Source of the DNA: Flavobacterium sediminilitoris
GTDB lineage: Bacteria; Bacteroidota; Bacteroidia; Flavobacteriales; Flavobacteriaceae
Reading direction: 5' to 3'
Assembly: GCF_023008245.1 (NCBI RefSeq)
Contig: NZ_CP090145.1
Location: 186,001 to 250,000 of the forward strand
Length of the DNA stretch: 64,000 bases
Positions 1 to 10,322 of the stretch are shown piece after piece. The translations under genes and the position numbers were made by a program. How positions within the stretch are numbered: the first letter of the stretch is position 1; each line of letters begins with the position of its first letter. A model generated the notes under the pieces. That model worked only from the letters and a program-made list of their open reading frames with translations, did not search any database and had not been told where the DNA came from.

Positions 1-158
1 ATTAATTGAACAGCATATTCAGATTTCTTACCTCTTTTCTTTGCTAAACCATGTTGCCCTGGAGGGTAATTTCTTTTTTCGAAGGCTTTATCATCTCCGA
101 ATATTGCTTCGCCAAATTTACGAGCAATTTTAGTTTTTGGACCAGTATATCTTGCCAT
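1..158 (-). CDS. rpsD: 30S ribosomal protein uS4, N-terminal part (cut by window edge)
   Basis: The first 52 residues are visible ([20 protein letters not shown] at the start) and the gene continues beyond base 1. uS4 is a primary 16S rRNA binder that nucleates 30S assembly; in E. coli it also represses the alpha operon. It lies 90 bp downstream of rpsK in the same orientation, as usual in the alpha operon. The gap shows no terminator, so cotranscription is likely. rpoA and rplQ would be expected next, outside the window. Confidence 0.95.
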   Translation of the reverse strand, partial: MARYTGPKTKIARKFGEAIFGDDKAFEKRNYPPGQHGLAKKRGKKSEYAVQL

Positions 159-248
159 TATAAAAAATTAATATAAGGTAGTGATTATGAATTCAGGTCA
201 TATATCCTTCGATAATCGTTAATCTACCTTGGTTATACTTAATAAATA

Positions 249-632
249 TTAAACTCTTCTTCTTTTTGGAGGTCTACATCCATTATGAGGAATTGGAGTA
301 ACGTCGATAATTTCAGAAACTTCAATACCACCATTGTGAATTGAACGAATAGCTGATTCTCTACCATTTCCAGGTCCTTTAACGTAAACTTTAACTTTTT
401 TAAGTCCAGCTTCAAGTGCTACTTTCGCACAATCTTCTGCTGCCATTTGAGCTGCATATGGAGTATTCTTTTTAGAACCCCTGAAGCCCATTTTACCAGC
501 TGAAGACCAAGAAATAACTTCACCTTTTTTGTTAGTCAAAGAAATAATGATGTTATTAAATGTAGCATTAATATGCGCTTCTCCTGTAGATTCAACGATA
601 ACTTTACGTTTTTTTGTTGTTGCCTTAGCCAT
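249..632 (-). CDS. rpsK: 30S ribosomal protein uS11
   Basis: 127 residues, normal length, with the conserved C-terminus [11 protein letters not shown] and the internal [11 protein letters not shown] stretch. uS11 sits on the 30S platform near the mRNA exit site and the Shine-Dalgarno helix. It lies 12 bp after rpsM in the alpha part of the operon. Nothing unusual was seen. Confidence 0.97.
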   Translation of the reverse strand: MAKATTKKRKVIVESTGEAHINATFNNIIISLTNKKGEVISWSSAGKMGFRGSKKNTPYAAQMAAEDCAKVALEAGLKKVKVYVKGPGNGRESAIRSIHNGGIEVSEIIDVTPIPHNGCRPPKRRRV

Positions 633-644
633 ATTATTTACTTA

Positions 645-1019
645 TTATTTAGTTGCTTTTTTCTTGTTAGCAACAGTTTTTCTTTTACCTTTTCTAGTTC
701 TAGAGTTGTTTTTAGTTCTTTGACCTCTTAATGGAAGTCCAGCTCTATGACGAATACCCCTTTGACATCCAATATCCATTAAACGTTTGATGTTTAATTG
801 AATTTCTGAACGTAATTCACCTTCAATTTTGAAGTAAGAAACAGCATCACGAATTCCGCTAATTTCGTCATCATTCCAATCTTGAACTTTTTTATCTTCA
901 CTAACTTGAGCTTTAGCTAAAATTTCTTTAGCTCTGCTACTGCCGATACCAAATATATAGGTCAAAGCAATAACTCCTCTTTTCTGTTTAGGTATATCTA
1001 CCCCTGCAATTCTTGCCAT
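645..1019 (-). CDS. rpsM: 30S ribosomal protein uS13
   Basis: 124 residues starting [20 protein letters not shown], with the C-terminal basic tail rich in Arg and Lys that enters the 30S head. uS13 contacts the P-site tRNA and forms intersubunit bridges with 23S rRNA and uL5. It follows rpmJ by 2 bp and precedes rpsK, the usual alpha-operon order. Confidence 0.97.
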   Translation of the reverse strand: MARIAGVDIPKQKRGVIALTYIFGIGSSRAKEILAKAQVSEDKKVQDWNDDEISGIRDAVSYFKIEGELRSEIQLNIKRLMDIGCQRGIRHRAGLPLRGQRTKNNSRTRKGKRKTVANKKKATK

Positions 1020-1021
1020 AA

Positions 1022-1138
1022 TTATCCTTGTCTTTGTTTAAATCTAGGATTCTTTTTGTTAATCACGTATAATCTTCCTTTTCTACGTACTATAATGCAC
1101 TCGGCACTTCTCTTTTTTACTGATGCTCTTACTTTCAT
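1022..1138 (-). CDS. rpmJ: 50S ribosomal protein bL36, zinc-free form
   Basis: A 38-residue protein read on the minus strand: [14 protein letters not shown] at the start and a NPRFKQRQG end. The N-terminal MKVRASVKK and C-terminal KQRQG blocks define bL36. Only one cysteine is present, so the CxxC...C...H zinc ribbon of the C+ form is lost; this is a C-minus form that needs no zinc. It lies between infA (11 bp away) and rpsM (2 bp away), the normal place. The short length makes it easy to miss. Confidence 0.93.
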
Positions 1139-1149
1139 TTTACTAGCTT

Positions 1150-1365
1150 TTAGTATCTATATGTAATTCTTGCTTTTGTTAAATCGTAAGGACTCATTTC
1201 AAGTTTCACCTTATCTCCTGGTAATAATTTAATATAATGCATTCGCATTTTACCAGAAATATGAGCAATTACAACATGTCCATTTTCTAACTCTACACGG
1301 AACATAGCATTTGATAATGCTTCTACGATTGTTCCGTCTTGTTCTATTGCTGATTGTTTTGCCAT
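1150..1365 (-). CDS. infA: Translation initiation factor IF-1
   Basis: 71 residues of a single S1-type OB fold: [20 protein letters not shown] at the start, then [19 protein letters not shown] and [18 protein letters not shown]-1 occupies the 30S A site during initiation together with IF-2 and IF-3. It lies 5 bp after secY, with no map or adk between, unlike the E. coli or Bacillus order. Confidence 0.97.
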   Translation of the reverse strand: MAKQSAIEQDGTIVEALSNAMFRVELENGHVVIAHISGKMRMHYIKLLPGDKVKLEMSPYDLTKARITYRY

Positions 1366-1370
1366 AAATA

Positions 1371-2717
1371 TTAAGCTACTGCTTTTCTATTTTTACCACT
1401 CTTCATCAAGCCATCATAATGCTTATTCAATAAATAAGAGTTTATTTGTTGAATAGTATCAATTGCTACTCCTACCATGATTAATAAAGAAGTTCCTCCA
1501 TAAAAATAACCCCATGCACCTTGAACATTCAATAAACTAACTACAACAGCAGGAAAAACCGCTATTAAAGCTAAGAATAATGAACCCGGAAAAGTTATTA
1601 ATGACATAATCTTATCTAAATAATCACCCGTTTCGACTCCTGGTCTAATACCAGGTATAAAGCCTCCACTTCTTTTCAAATCATCAGCCATTTTATTAGT
1701 CGGTACAGTAATTGCGGTGTAAAAATACGTAAAAATTATAATTAACAAAGCAAATACTATATTATATACTAATCCAAATGGATCATTAAATTGACCAGCC
1801 AATGATTGAGCTGTTTCAGAATCTTTCGCAAGACCCGAAACCGCAGCAGGAATAAACATAATAGCCTGAGCAAAAATAATAGGCATTACACCCGAAGCAT
1901 TTAACTTCAAAGGTATAAACTGTCTAGAACCCATCATATCTTGTTCAAAATCACCAGAAACAGTTCTCCTTGCATATTGAACAGGAATTTTTCTTACCGC
2001 CATAACTAAAAGTATACAGGCAATAATAACCAAAAACCACAAAACTACTTCTAAGACAATCATCATCACTCCTCCATTTGCTTGAGTCGTTCTTGAACTA
2101 ATTTCTTGAATAAAAGATTGTGGCATTCTTGCAATAATTCCTACCATGATTAATAATGAAATACCATTACCAATACCTTTATCAGTAATTTTTTCACCTA
2201 ACCACATTGCAAATATTGTTCCTGTTACTAAAATAAGAACAGAAGAGAACAAGAATGAAAAAGAACTAACACCTAATAAAAATGCATCAGCAGGCAGAGT
2301 TTTATATAAATTATATATATAACCTGGTCCTTGTACTAATGTAATTAAGATTGTTAGCCATCTAGTAATTTGGTTGATTTTCTTTCTACCACTTTCTCCA
2401 TCTTTTTGTAGTTTTTGTAAATAAGGAACCGCAATTCCCATTAATTGAACTACAATTGAAGCAGAAATATATGGCATAATACCCAATGCGAATACAGAAG
2501 CTTGCGAAAAAGCACCTCCTGTAAATACATTTATTAACCAACCAATACCACCATCAGTTTGGTCAGTAAGATTTCCTAATTTAGTTGCATCAATACCTGG
2601 AAGTGTTACTTGTGCACCAAAACGGTACACTAGTAACAACCCTAGGGTTAAAAAAATTCTATTTTTTAACTCTTCTATTTTCCATACATTGATAAATGAA
2701 TCTATAAATTTCTTCAT
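1371..2717 (-). CDS. secY: Protein translocase subunit SecY
   Basis: 448 residues with about ten hydrophobic membrane segments, the normal size. It forms the protein-conducting channel of the Sec translocon in the inner membrane and works with SecE, SecG and SecA. Recognisable blocks are [18 protein letters not shown] near the N-terminus, [19 protein letters not shown] around transmembrane helices 2-3, and [11 protein letters not shown] in the cytosolic loop before helix 9. It lies 13 bp after rplO and 5 bp before infA at the end of the spc section. Confidence 0.98.
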   Translation of the reverse strand: MKKFIDSFINVWKIEELKNRIFLTLGLLLVYRFGAQVTLPGIDATKLGNLTDQTDGGIGWLINVFTGGAFSQASVFALGIMPYISASIVVQLMGIAVPYLQKLQKDGESGRKKINQITRWLTILITLVQGPGYIYNLYKTLPADAFLLGVSSFSFLFSSVLILVTGTIFAMWLGEKITDKGIGNGISLLIMVGIIARMPQSFIQEISSRTTQANGGVMMIVLEVVLWFLVIIACILLVMAVRKIPVQYARRTVSGDFEQDMMGSRQFIPLKLNASGVMPIIFAQAIMFIPAAVSGLAKDSETAQSLAGQFNDPFGLVYNIVFALLIIIFTYFYTAITVPTNKMADDLKRSGGFIPGIRPGVETGDYLDKIMSLITFPGSLFLALIAVFPAVVVSLLNVQGAWGYFYGGTSLLIMVGVAIDTIQQINSYLLNKHYDGLMKSGKNRKAVA

Positions 2718-2730
2718 TGTACTAAAAAGG

Positions 2731-3183
2731 TTATAAAGTTACAACTTCTCCACCAGCTGCTTCGATAGCGGCCTTTGCAGTAGCTGTAAATTTGTGAGCA
2801 CTTACTTTAAGTTTAGCTTTTAGCTCACCTCTTCCTAAAATCTTTACTAAGCTATTCTTTGTAGCTAAACGATTATCAATAATTACTGACAAATCTAATG
2901 TATCAGTAATCAAACCATTATCTACTAATGATTGAATAGTATCAAGATTTACACCTTGGTATTCAACTCTATTAATATTTTTAAAACCAAACTTAGGTAC
3001 ACGTCTTTGAAGAGGCATTTGCCCTCCTTCAAAACCAATTTTCTTTGAATAACCAGAACGAGATTTTGCTCCTTTGTGACCTCTTGCAGCGGTACCACCT
3101 TTACCAGAACCTTCTCCTCTACCTAATCTCTTATTTTGGTTGTGAACTGAACCTTCAGCTGGTTGTAAGTTACTTAAATTCAT
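2731..3183 (-). CDS. rplO: 50S ribosomal protein uL15
   Basis: 150 residues. The N-terminus MNLSNLQPAEGSVHNQNKRL followed by a Gly/Lys/Arg-rich extension (GRGEGSGKGGTAARGHKG) is the characteristic uL15 tail that threads into 23S rRNA. It is a late-assembling 50S protein. It follows rpmD by 11 bp and precedes secY. Confidence 0.97.
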   Translation of the reverse strand: MNLSNLQPAEGSVHNQNKRLGRGEGSGKGGTAARGHKGAKSRSGYSKKIGFEGGQMPLQRRVPKFGFKNINRVEYQGVNLDTIQSLVDNGLITDTLDLSVIIDNRLATKNSLVKILGRGELKAKLKVSAHKFTATAKAAIEAAGGEVVTL

Positions 3184-3194
3184 AACGAATATTA

Positions 3195-3377
3195 TTATTT
3201 AGTTTCTTCAACAGAAACTAAGTGTTTAACTTTATTTACCATTCCAAGGACAGCAGGACTTGCGTCATGCTCAACAACTTGTCCTAATTTACGAAGACCT
3301 AAAGATTCTAAAGTTCTTTTTTGTGTCTCAGGACAATTGATTTTACTTTTAACTTGTTTTACTAAAATTTTTGCCAT
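3195..3377 (-). CDS. rpmD: 50S ribosomal protein uL30
   Basis: 60 residues, normal for bacterial uL30, with VKQVKSKINCPETQKRTLES and the LGLRKLGQ motif. It is a small 50S protein next to 23S domain II. It lies between rpsE (12 bp) and rplO (11 bp), as in most bacteria. Confidence 0.96.
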   Translation of the reverse strand: MAKILVKQVKSKINCPETQKRTLESLGLRKLGQVVEHDASPAVLGMVNKVKHLVSVEETK

Positions 3378-3389
3378 TTTCCTTGGATT

Positions 3390-3914
3390 TTAACTTTTAA
3401 ATACTTTATCTAGAGAAATTCCTCTTTGTTTAGCAACAGTAACAGCACTTCTCATCTGTAACAAAGCATCAAAAGTAGCTTTAACAACGTTATGAGGATT
3501 AGATGAACCTTGAGATTTTGATAATACATCATGTACACCAACTGATTCTAGGACAGCACGCACAGCACCACCAGCAATTACTCCAGTACCATGAGATGCA
3601 GGCATTAAAAACACTCTAGCACCACCAAATTTTCCTTTTTGTTCGTGAGGTACAGTAGCACTGTTCAATGGAATTCTCACAAGATTTTTCTTTGCATCTT
3701 CTACTGCCTTAGCAATAGCTTCAGAAACATCTTTAGACTTTCCTAATCCATGACCTACAACACCACTTTCATCACCTACTACTACGATAGCAGAGAAACC
3801 AAATGCTCTACCACCTTTAGTAACTTTAGTAACACGATTTACACTAACCAAACGATCTTTTAATTCAAGACCACTTGGTTTTACTAGTTCTACATTTTTA
3901 TATTTTTGATACAT
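3390..3914 (-). CDS. rpsE: 30S ribosomal protein uS5
   Basis: 174 residues. The double-stranded RNA-binding-like N-terminal domain ([20 protein letters not shown]) and the [15 protein letters not shown] motif are clear. uS5 lines the mRNA entry tunnel and affects decoding fidelity and the spectinomycin site. The loop around KVTKGGRAF looks wild type, with no change typical of spectinomycin resistance. It lies 6 bp after rplR. Confidence 0.97.
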   Translation of the reverse strand: MYQKYKNVELVKPSGLELKDRLVSVNRVTKVTKGGRAFGFSAIVVVGDESGVVGHGLGKSKDVSEAIAKAVEDAKKNLVRIPLNSATVPHEQKGKFGGARVFLMPASHGTGVIAGGAVRAVLESVGVHDVLSKSQGSSNPHNVVKATFDALLQMRSAVTVAKQRGISLDKVFKS

Positions 3915-3920
3915 AATTTA

Positions 3921-4271
3921 TTAGAATTTAAGTCCTGCTTCTCTAGCACCTTCAGCTAATGATTTAATACGTCCATGATATAAATACCCTCCTCTATCAA
4001 AAGAGATGTTCGTAATACCAGCTTTAAGAGCTCTTTCAGCTACTAATTTTCCAACTGCATTTGCAGTTTCTACATTTGTACCTCTAGTTACTTCTTTTTC
4101 ACGAGAAGATGCAGCAACTAATGTAACACCGTTTACGTCATCTATGACTTGAGCATAGATTTCTTTATTAGATCTAAATACAGACAACCTAGGTTGCGCA
4201 GCAGTACCGCTAACAATCTTTCTGATTCTGAATTTTATTCTTTGTCTTCTTTCACTTTTTGTTAATGACAT
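3921..4271 (-). CDS. rplR: 50S ribosomal protein uL18
   Basis: 116 residues: the basic N-terminus ([17 protein letters not shown]), then [19 protein letters not shown] and the C-terminal [20 protein letters not shown]. uL18 binds 5S rRNA with uL5 in the central protuberance. It lies 11 bp after rplF. Confidence 0.97.
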   Translation of the reverse strand: MSLTKSERRQRIKFRIRKIVSGTAAQPRLSVFRSNKEIYAQVIDDVNGVTLVAASSREKEVTRGTNVETANAVGKLVAERALKAGITNISFDRGGYLYHGRIKSLAEGAREAGLKF

Positions 4272-4282
4272 AGTCTTAATTT

Positions 4283-4825
4283 TTAAGCTGATTTACCTGC
4301 TTTTCTTCTTAATACTTCACCTACAAACTTAATACCTTTTCCTTTATATGGTTCAGGCTTACGGAAAGATCTGATTTTTGCAGATACTTGACCTAATAAT
4401 TGTTTGTCAAATGATGATAATTTCACTATTGGATTTTTACCTTTTTCAGAGATTGTTTCTACAATAACTTCTGGAACAACTTCCAAAACTATGTTGTGTG
4501 AAAAACCTACAGCCAAATCAAGTTTTTGTCCTTGATTAGAAGCTCTATAACCTACACCAACTAATTCTAATTGTTTTGTAAAACCTTCTGAAACTCCTAT
4601 AATCATATTGTTTATAAGAGAACGATAAAGTCCATGTTTCGCTCTTTCATTCTTATGATCTGATGAACGTTCAACGATAACTTGGTTATCTTCTACTTTG
4701 ACTGTAACATCAGAAAATTCCTGAGAAAGCTCGCCTAATTTTCCTTTAACTGTAATTACAGCATCTTTAACCTCTACGGTTACTCCTGCTGGAATTGCAA
4801 CTGGATTTTTACCTATTCTTGACAT
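4283..4825 (-). CDS. rplF: 50S ribosomal protein uL6
   Basis: 180 residues with two tandem alpha-beta repeats; it begins [15 protein letters not shown] and ends with [20 protein letters not shown], the family signature. uL6 binds near the factor-binding centre at the base of the L7/L12 stalk. It lies 16 bp after rpsH. Confidence 0.97.
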   Translation of the reverse strand: MSRIGKNPVAIPAGVTVEVKDAVITVKGKLGELSQEFSDVTVKVEDNQVIVERSSDHKNERAKHGLYRSLINNMIIGVSEGFTKQLELVGVGYRASNQGQKLDLAVGFSHNIVLEVVPEVIVETISEKGKNPIVKLSSFDKQLLGQVSAKIRSFRKPEPYKGKGIKFVGEVLRRKAGKSA

Positions 4826-4841
4826 TCTTTCGTCTTTATTA

Positions 4842-5240
4842 TTAATATACGTAACAAATTACTTCTCCACCAACATTAAGCTGTTTAGCTTGCTTACCTG
4901 TCATTACTCCTTTAGAAGTTGAAACAATTGCAACACCTAAACCGTTTAATATTCTTGGTAATTTAGTAGAGCCAGCATATTTACGTAAACCTGGTTTACT
5001 AATTCTTTGGATATCTTTAATTACTGACTCTTTAGTTTCTTTGTCGTACTTCAGAGCGATTTTAATAGTGCCTTGAACACCACTATCATCAAATTTGTAA
5101 CTTAAAATATATCCTTGATCAAATAAAATCTTTGTGATTTCTTTTTTCAAGTTAGAAGCAGGAATCTCAACTACTTTGTGATTTGCTCTAACTGCATTTC
5201 TAACTCTCGTAAGAAAATCTGCAATAGGATCTGTATACAT
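4842..5240 (-). CDS. rpsH: 30S ribosomal protein uS8
   Basis: 132 residues: MYTDPIADFLTRVRNAVRAN at the start, STSKGVMTGKQAKQ near the C-terminus. uS8 is a primary binder of the 16S central domain, and in E. coli it represses the spc operon by binding its own mRNA. It lies 71 bp after rpsN, the widest internal gap of the spc section. That gap holds a short inverted repeat (CGCTAGAA/TTCTAGCG, 5267-5286) that may be an RNA structure. Confidence 0.97.
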   Translation of the reverse strand: MYTDPIADFLTRVRNAVRANHKVVEIPASNLKKEITKILFDQGYILSYKFDDSGVQGTIKIALKYDKETKESVIKDIQRISKPGLRKYAGSTKLPRILNGLGVAIVSTSKGVMTGKQAKQLNVGGEVICYVY

Positions 5241-5311
5241 ATGTATGAATTTGCGGTTTTGGTTTTCGCTAGAACTATTCTAGCGAACCTGAAACCAATT
5301 AAAATTTTTTA

Positions 5312-5581
5312 TTACCAGCTTGCTTTTTTAACCCCTGGAATTAATCCTTGGTTAGCCATTTCACGGAAAGTAACACGAGAAATACCAAATTGACGCATAT
5401 AACCTCTTGGTCTTCCTGTTAACTTACAACGATTGTGTAAACGAACTGGAGATGCATTTTTAGGTAATTTTTGTAATGCTTCATAATCTCCAGCTTCTTT
5501 CAAAGCTTTTCTTTTTTCAGCATATTTAGTTACTAACGCTTCTCTTTTCGCCTCACGGGCTTTCATTGATTCTTTAGCCAT
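5312..5581 (-). CDS. rpsN: 30S ribosomal protein uS14, zinc-independent form
   Basis: 89 residues with a single cysteine and no CxxC pairs, so this is the long C-minus form of uS14. The C-terminal block [20 protein letters not shown] is the family signature. It is part of the 30S head. It lies 3 bp after rplE. With the C-minus bL36 in the same operon, two ribosomal proteins that often bind zinc are zinc-free here. Confidence 0.97.
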   Translation of the reverse strand: MAKESMKAREAKREALVTKYAEKRKALKEAGDYEALQKLPKNASPVRLHNRCKLTGRPRGYMRQFGISRVTFREMANQGLIPGVKKASW

Positions 5582-5584
5582 ATC

Positions 5585-6136
5585 TTAATTCTTTTTAAAA
5601 GGTAAACCTAATTCCGCTAATAATGATTTTGCTTCTTTATCTGTATTTGCCGAAGTTACAAAAGTAATATCAAAACCAGAAATTTTATTAATTTTATCAA
5701 TATCAATTTCTGGGAAAATGATTTGCTCTAAAACTCCTAGGTTATAATTACCTCTTCCGTCAAAACCTGTAGACTTAATACCATTGAAGTCTCTTACACG
5801 TGGTAATGAAGATGTAATCAATCTGTCTAAGAACTCATACATTCTTTCACCACGTAAAGTTACTTTAGCACCAATAGGCATTCCTTTTCTCAATTTAAAA
5901 GATGCAACATCTTTTTTAGAGATTGTAGAAACTGCTTTTTGACCAGTAATTTTCGTCATTTCTTCTACAGCATAATCAACTAATTTCTTATCTGACACAG
6001 CTGCACCAACACCGCGGCTTACAACAATTTTTTCAAGTTTAGGAACTTGCATTACATTTTTGTAACCGAACTCTTCTGTAAGAGCAGAGATCACTCTACT
6101 CTTATATTCTTCTTTTAATCTAGGTATATAAGCCAT
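5585..6136 (-). CDS. rplE: 50S ribosomal protein uL5
   Basis: 183 residues beginning [20 protein letters not shown]; it contains [22 protein letters not shown] split by short loops, and FPEIDIDKI near the C-terminus. uL5 binds 5S rRNA and touches the P-site tRNA and uS13. It lies 2 bp after rplX. Confidence 0.97.
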   Translation of the reverse strand: MAYIPRLKEEYKSRVISALTEEFGYKNVMQVPKLEKIVVSRGVGAAVSDKKLVDYAVEEMTKITGQKAVSTISKKDVASFKLRKGMPIGAKVTLRGERMYEFLDRLITSSLPRVRDFNGIKSTGFDGRGNYNLGVLEQIIFPEIDIDKINKISGFDITFVTSANTDKEAKSLLAELGLPFKKN

Positions 6137-6138
6137 TA

Positions 6139-6456
6139 CTATAATACTTGATTAGATTTTTTTGAAAACCTTACTTTCTTATCTCCTTCTTGTTTAAAAC
6201 CTACCTTAGTAATTGATTTTGATTTTGGATCAATTAATGATAAATTAGAAATATGAATAGGAGCTTCTTTCTTAACGATACCACCTTGAGGGTTTTTCGC
6301 ACTTGGTTTCGTATGTTTAGAAACCATGTTCACACCTTCAACTACCGCTTTATTTTTGTCACGGATAACGCGTAATACAGCACCTTCAGAACCTTTGTGG
6401 TCACCAGCGATTACTTTTACTACGTCTCCAGATTTAATTTTTAGCTTTGTCATCAT
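6139..6456 (-). CDS. rplX: 50S ribosomal protein uL24
   Basis: 105 residues with the KOW motif [20 protein letters not shown] and the [17 protein letters not shown] block. uL24 is an assembly initiator at the 50S tunnel exit. Two adjacent Met codons exist; the second, at 6453, could equally be the start. It lies 8 bp after rplN and 2 bp before rplE. Confidence 0.97.
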   Translation of the reverse strand: MMTKLKIKSGDVVKVIAGDHKGSEGAVLRVIRDKNKAVVEGVNMVSKHTKPSAKNPQGGIVKKEAPIHISNLSLIDPKSKSITKVGFKQEGDKKVRFSKKSNQVL

Positions 6457-6464
6457 TTATAGAA

Positions 6465-6833
6465 TTAAAGCACCTCTGGTGCTAATGATACAATTTTCAT
6501 GAATTGTTTTTCACGAAGTTCTCTGGCAACCGGACCAAAAACACGAGTACCTCTCATTTCACCTGCAGCGTTTAACAATACACATGCGTTATCGTCAAAA
6601 CGGATGTAAGATCCATCAGCTCTTCTCACTTCTTTTTTAGTACGTACAACAACTGCAGTTGAAACAGCACCCTTTTTCACGTTTCCGTTTGGCGTTGCAT
6701 CTTTAATAGAAACTACAATTTTATCTCCAACAGAGGCATAACGACGTTTCGTTCCTCCTAAAACACGGATAGTTAAAACTTCTTTAGCTCCCGTGTTATC
6801 TGCTACTTTTAATCTTGATTCTTGTTGTACCAT
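6465..6833 (-). CDS. rplN: 50S ribosomal protein uL14
   Basis: 122 residues, the invariant length, with [20 protein letters not shown] at the N-terminus and [19 protein letters not shown] at the C-terminus. uL14 forms intersubunit bridges and is the docking site for the silencing factor RsfS. It lies 2 bp after rpsQ. Confidence 0.98.
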
Positions 6834-6835
6834 AA

Positions 6836-7093
6836 TTATTTCGCTCTTTCAATGATTTCAACTAATCTCCAACATTTAGATTTACTTAAAGGTCTTGTTT
6901 CCATGATCTTTACAGTATCTCCAATATTACAGTCGTTTGTTTCGTCGTGTGCAACATATTTTTTAGTTTTCAACACGAACTTACCGTATAAAGGGTGTTT
7001 TACTCTTCTTGTTTCAGAAACAACAATAGATTTCTCCATTTTATTGCTAGTAACAACACCAACTCTTTCTTTTCTTAAATTTCTTTTTTCCAT
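6836..7093 (-). CDS. rpsQ: 30S ribosomal protein uS17
   Basis: 85 residues, an OB fold, with [20 protein letters not shown] and HPLYGKFV. uS17 is a primary binder of the 16S 5' domain. It lies 17 bp after rpmC and 2 bp before rplN. Confidence 0.97.
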   Translation of the reverse strand: MEKRNLRKERVGVVTSNKMEKSIVVSETRRVKHPLYGKFVLKTKKYVAHDETNDCNIGDTVKIMETRPLSKSKCWRLVEIIERAK

Positions 7094-7110
7094 CTTTCAG
7101 CAGAATACAA

Positions 7111-7302
7111 TTATTGTAACTCTCTTTTAGTTATCTCTGTTGCAACTCTAGCAACAGCTCTTCTAATAGTTCTTATTTGAAGAGGGTTCTCAATTGGAGA
7201 AATAGTATGAGCTGTTTTTAAGTCAGCATACGTTCTCTTTAACTCACTAAGTTTTTCTTGTAACTCAGCTGCAGATAGATTTTTTATTTCTGATTGTTTC
7301 AT
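7111..7302 (-). CDS. rpmC: 50S ribosomal protein uL29
   Basis: 63 residues, all helical, starting MKQSEIKNLSAAELQEKLSE and ending with the NPLQIRTIRRAVARV segment. It lies at the exit of the peptide tunnel next to uL23. It follows rplP by 12 bp. Confidence 0.96.
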   Translation of the reverse strand: MKQSEIKNLSAAELQEKLSELKRTYADLKTAHTISPIENPLQIRTIRRAVARVATEITKRELQ

Positions 7303-7314
7303 AATATTTTTTGA

Positions 7315-7734
7315 TTATGCTTCGAAATCTCTAGCAACAACAAACTTAGTTTTAACTGGAAGTTTTTGTGCAGCAAGACGTAAAGCTTCTTTTGCAACAG
7401 AAAGAGGCACTCCTCCAACTTCAAACATGATTCTTCCAGGTTTCACAACTGCAGCCCAATACTCAACTGCACCTTTACCTTTACCCATACGTACTTCAAG
7501 TGGTTTCTTTGTAATAGGCTTATCTGGAAATATTTTAATCCATAACTGTCCTTCTCTTTTCATAAAACGAGTAGCAGCAATACGAGCTGCCTCAATTTGA
7601 CGAGAAGTAATGAAAGTTGAATCTAAAGATTTAATTCCAAACATTCCATTAGAAAGTTCGTGACCTCTTTGAGATACACCTTTCATTTTACCCTTTTGTA
7701 CCTTACGGTATTTTGTTCTTTTAGGCTGTAACAT
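7315..7734 (-). CDS. rplP: 50S ribosomal protein uL16
   Basis: 139 residues: [20 protein letters not shown] at the start, [20 protein letters not shown] in the centre. uL16 organises the A-site tRNA region of the 50S subunit. The Arg that ribosomal oxygenases hydroxylate in proteobacteria lies in the [14 protein letters not shown] region. It lies 19 bp after rpsC. Confidence 0.97.
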   Translation of the reverse strand: MLQPKRTKYRKVQKGKMKGVSQRGHELSNGMFGIKSLDSTFITSRQIEAARIAATRFMKREGQLWIKIFPDKPITKKPLEVRMGKGKGAVEYWAAVVKPGRIMFEVGGVPLSVAKEALRLAAQKLPVKTKFVVARDFEA

Positions 7735-7753
7735 TTTTCTTTAATTTAAAAAA

Positions 7754-8476
7754 TTACTTTCTTTTGCGTGCATTTGGTTTACCTTTTCCAGATGATCCTG
7801 AAGATTTGGATTTTTGTTTATCCATACCTACTAACGGAGAAAGATCTCTCTTACCGTAAACCTCACCTTTCATTATCCATACTTTGATTCCCATTCTACC
7901 ATAAGTAGTATGAGCTTCAGCTAATGCATAATCGATGTCAGCTCTGAAAGTTGATAATGGAATTCTTCCATCTTTAAAACCTTCTGAACGTGCCATTTCA
8001 GCACCATTCAAACGACCTGAAATTAAAACTTTAATTCCTTCAGCATTCATTCTCATTGCAGCAGCAATCGCCATTTTAATAGCTCTTCTATAAGAGATTC
8101 TACTTTCAATCTGACGAGCAATACTGTTTGCTACAAGATACGCATCTAATTCAGGTCTCTTGATTTCAAAAATATTGATTTGAATTTCCTTATCAGTAAT
8201 TTTCTTAAGTTCTTCTTTCAACTTATCTACCTCTTGCCCACCTTTTCCGATAATAATACCAGGTCTAGCAGTAGTGATAGTAACGGTTACAAGTTTTAAA
8301 GTTCTCTCGATTATTACTTTTGATACACTCGCTTTTGATAAACGCGCATGGATATATTTTCTGATTTTAAAATCTTCAGCGATTTTATCACCATAATCAT
8401 TTCCTCCATACCAGTTTGAGTCCCATCCTCTGATGATACCAAGTCTATTTCCAATTGGATTTGTCTTTTGTCCCAT
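7754..8476 (-). CDS. rpsC: 30S ribosomal protein uS3
   Basis: 240 residues. It has the N-terminal [20 protein letters not shown], a KH domain with [15 protein letters not shown], and a basic C-terminal tail ([17 protein letters not shown]) longer than that of E. coli. uS3 forms the mRNA entry pore with uS4 and uS5. It lies 8 bp after rplV. Confidence 0.97.
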   Translation of the reverse strand: MGQKTNPIGNRLGIIRGWDSNWYGGNDYGDKIAEDFKIRKYIHARLSKASVSKVIIERTLKLVTVTITTARPGIIIGKGGQEVDKLKEELKKITDKEIQINIFEIKRPELDAYLVANSIARQIESRISYRRAIKMAIAAAMRMNAEGIKVLISGRLNGAEMARSEGFKDGRIPLSTFRADIDYALAEAHTTYGRMGIKVWIMKGEVYGKRDLSPLVGMDKQKSKSSGSSGKGKPNARKRK

Positions 8477-8484
8477 ACTGTTTA

Positions 8485-8895
8485 TTAATTGCTTTGTGTG
8501 TTATTATTTGATCCTAACACGATTGTAACGTGATTAGAACGCTTTCTAATTCTATGTGCACGACCTTGAGGAGCTGGACGAAGTCTTTTTAACATCGCAC
8601 CACCATCAACTCTAATCTCTTTTACAAATAAGCCTGCTTCTTCTAAACTAGCATCTGCATTTTTCTGTTGATAATTATTTATCGCAGATAATAACAGTTT
8701 TTCTAATTTTCTAGAAGCTTCTTTACTATTAAATCTTAATATATTAAGAGCTAATTCTACCTTCTGACCTCTAACTAAATCTGCTACAATGCGCATTTTT
8801 CTAGGTGAAGTAGGGCAGTTATTTAACTTAGCAAACGCAACTTGTGTTTTTGCTTCTTTAATCTGCTCTGCTCTTTCTCTTTTACGAACTCCCAT
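8485..8895 (-). CDS. rplV: 50S ribosomal protein uL22
   Basis: 136 residues. The [20 protein letters not shown] block and the long beta-hairpin reaching into the peptide tunnel ([20 protein letters not shown]) are clear. Compared with the minimal family length of about 110 it carries short extensions at both ends, common in Bacteroidetes. It lies 9 bp after rpsS. Confidence 0.97.
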   Translation of the reverse strand: MGVRKRERAEQIKEAKTQVAFAKLNNCPTSPRKMRIVADLVRGQKVELALNILRFNSKEASRKLEKLLLSAINNYQQKNADASLEEAGLFVKEIRVDGGAMLKRLRPAPQGRAHRIRKRSNHVTIVLGSNNNTQSN

Positions 8896-8904
8896 AGCTT
8901 CTTA

Positions 8905-9183
8905 TTATTTTTTACCTTTATTTTTTGCACCAGCATGACCTCTAAAAGATCTAGTTGGCGAAAATTCTCCTAATTTATGACCTACCATGTTTTCAGTAAC
9001 GTAAACAGGTACAAATTGACGACCATTATGCACTGCAATAGTTTGCCCAACAAAATCTGGAGTAATCATTGAAGCTCTTGACCAAGTTTTGATAACAGCT
9101 TTATTATCTTTCTCTATATTTTCTTGAACTTTTTTCTCTAATTTATAGTGAACATAAGGTCCTTTTTTTAATGAACGTGCCAT
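8905..9183 (-). CDS. rpsS: 30S ribosomal protein uS19
   Basis: 92 residues with [19 protein letters not shown] at the N-terminus and [17 protein letters not shown] at the C-terminus. It forms a head complex with uS13. It lies 10 bp after rplB. Confidence 0.97.
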   Translation of the reverse strand: MARSLKKGPYVHYKLEKKVQENIEKDNKAVIKTWSRASMITPDFVGQTIAVHNGRQFVPVYVTENMVGHKLGEFSPTRSFRGHAGAKNKGKK

Positions 9184-9193
9184 GTCTATCTAA

Positions 9194-10018
9194 TTATTTC
9201 TTTCTACGTTCTACAATATACTTATTACTCGGGTTAACCTTAGAACGAGTTCTATAACCTTTAGCAGGTAAACCTTTTCTCGAACGTGGATGACCTCCTG
9301 ACGAACGTCCTTCACCACCACCCATTGGATGATCAACAGGGTTCATTGCTACTGGTCTTGTTCTAGGTCTTCTACCTAACCATCTAGATCTACCAGCTTT
9401 ACCTGACACAACTAATTGATGATCAGAATTTGATACTGCACCAATTGTTGCCGAACAAGTTAACAAGATTAATCTTGTTTCTCCAGAAGGCATTTTAATT
9501 GTTGCGTACTTACCATCTCTTGCCATTAACTGAGCAAAAGTTCCTGCAGAACGAGCAATAACAGCTCCTTGACCTGGTCTTAATTCGATACATGAAATCA
9601 CAGTACCTAGAGGAATTTTACTTAAAGGCAATGCATTTCCAATCTCTGGAGAAGCATCAGCACCAGAAACTACAGTTTGCCCAACTTCTAAACCATTTTG
9701 AGCGATGATGTAAGTTTTAGCTCCATCTGCATACGCTAATAATGAAATAAAAGCTGAACGATTTGGATCATATTCAATAGTTTTAACTACAGCTGGAACA
9801 CCAACTTTAGTTCTTTTAAAGTCTATTATACGATATTTTTGTTTGTGACCACCACCAACATAACGCATGGTCATCTTTCCTTGACTATTTCTACCTCCAG
9901 AGTTTTTTTTCGGTGCGATCAATGAACGCTCCGGCTTATCAGTTGTAATAGTGTCAAAGCTATTAACAACTCTAAAACGCTGACCTGGGGTAATAGGTTT
10001 TAATTTTCTAACTGACAT
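9194..10018 (-). CDS. rplB: 50S ribosomal protein uL2
   Basis: 274 residues. The C-terminal [20 protein letters not shown] block contains the invariant histidine close to the peptidyl transferase centre, and an SH3-like plus OB fold precedes it. uL2 is needed for subunit association and peptidyl transfer. It lies 6 bp after rplW. Confidence 0.98.
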   Translation of the reverse strand: MSVRKLKPITPGQRFRVVNSFDTITTDKPERSLIAPKKNSGGRNSQGKMTMRYVGGGHKQKYRIIDFKRTKVGVPAVVKTIEYDPNRSAFISLLAYADGAKTYIIAQNGLEVGQTVVSGADASPEIGNALPLSKIPLGTVISCIELRPGQGAVIARSAGTFAQLMARDGKYATIKMPSGETRLILLTCSATIGAVSNSDHQLVVSGKAGRSRWLGRRPRTRPVAMNPVDHPMGGGEGRSSGGHPRSRKGLPAKGYRTRSKVNPSNKYIVERRKK

Positions 10019-10024
10019 TTTCTA

Positions 10025-10315
10025 TTAGATATTATTATAAAAATCTATTGTTTCTCCTTCTTGTACTTGAACAACCGCTTTCTTATATGCGTTTGTTTTT
10101 CCACTGATCAAACCACTTTTAGTGTATTTTACACTTCTATCCGCTCTATAATTCATAGTATTAACAGCAACAACATTCACACCATACACAGCTTCAACTG
10201 CATTTTTGATTTGAATTTTATTTGCTTTTTTATCAACTACAAAACCAAAACGGTTAAAAAGCTCACCATCTTTAGTTATTTTTTCAGTTATAATTGGCTT
10301 AATAATGATACTCAT
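10025..10315 (-). CDS. rplW: 50S ribosomal protein uL23
   Basis: 96 residues: MSIIIKPIITEKITKDGELF at the start and NRFGFVVDKKANKIQIKNAV following. It lies at the tunnel exit and docks trigger factor and SRP. It lies 7 bp after rplD. Confidence 0.97.
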   Translation of the reverse strand: MSIIIKPIITEKITKDGELFNRFGFVVDKKANKIQIKNAVEAVYGVNVVAVNTMNYRADRSVKYTKSGLISGKTNAYKKAVVQVQEGETIDFYNNI

Positions 10316-10322
10316 AACCTTA

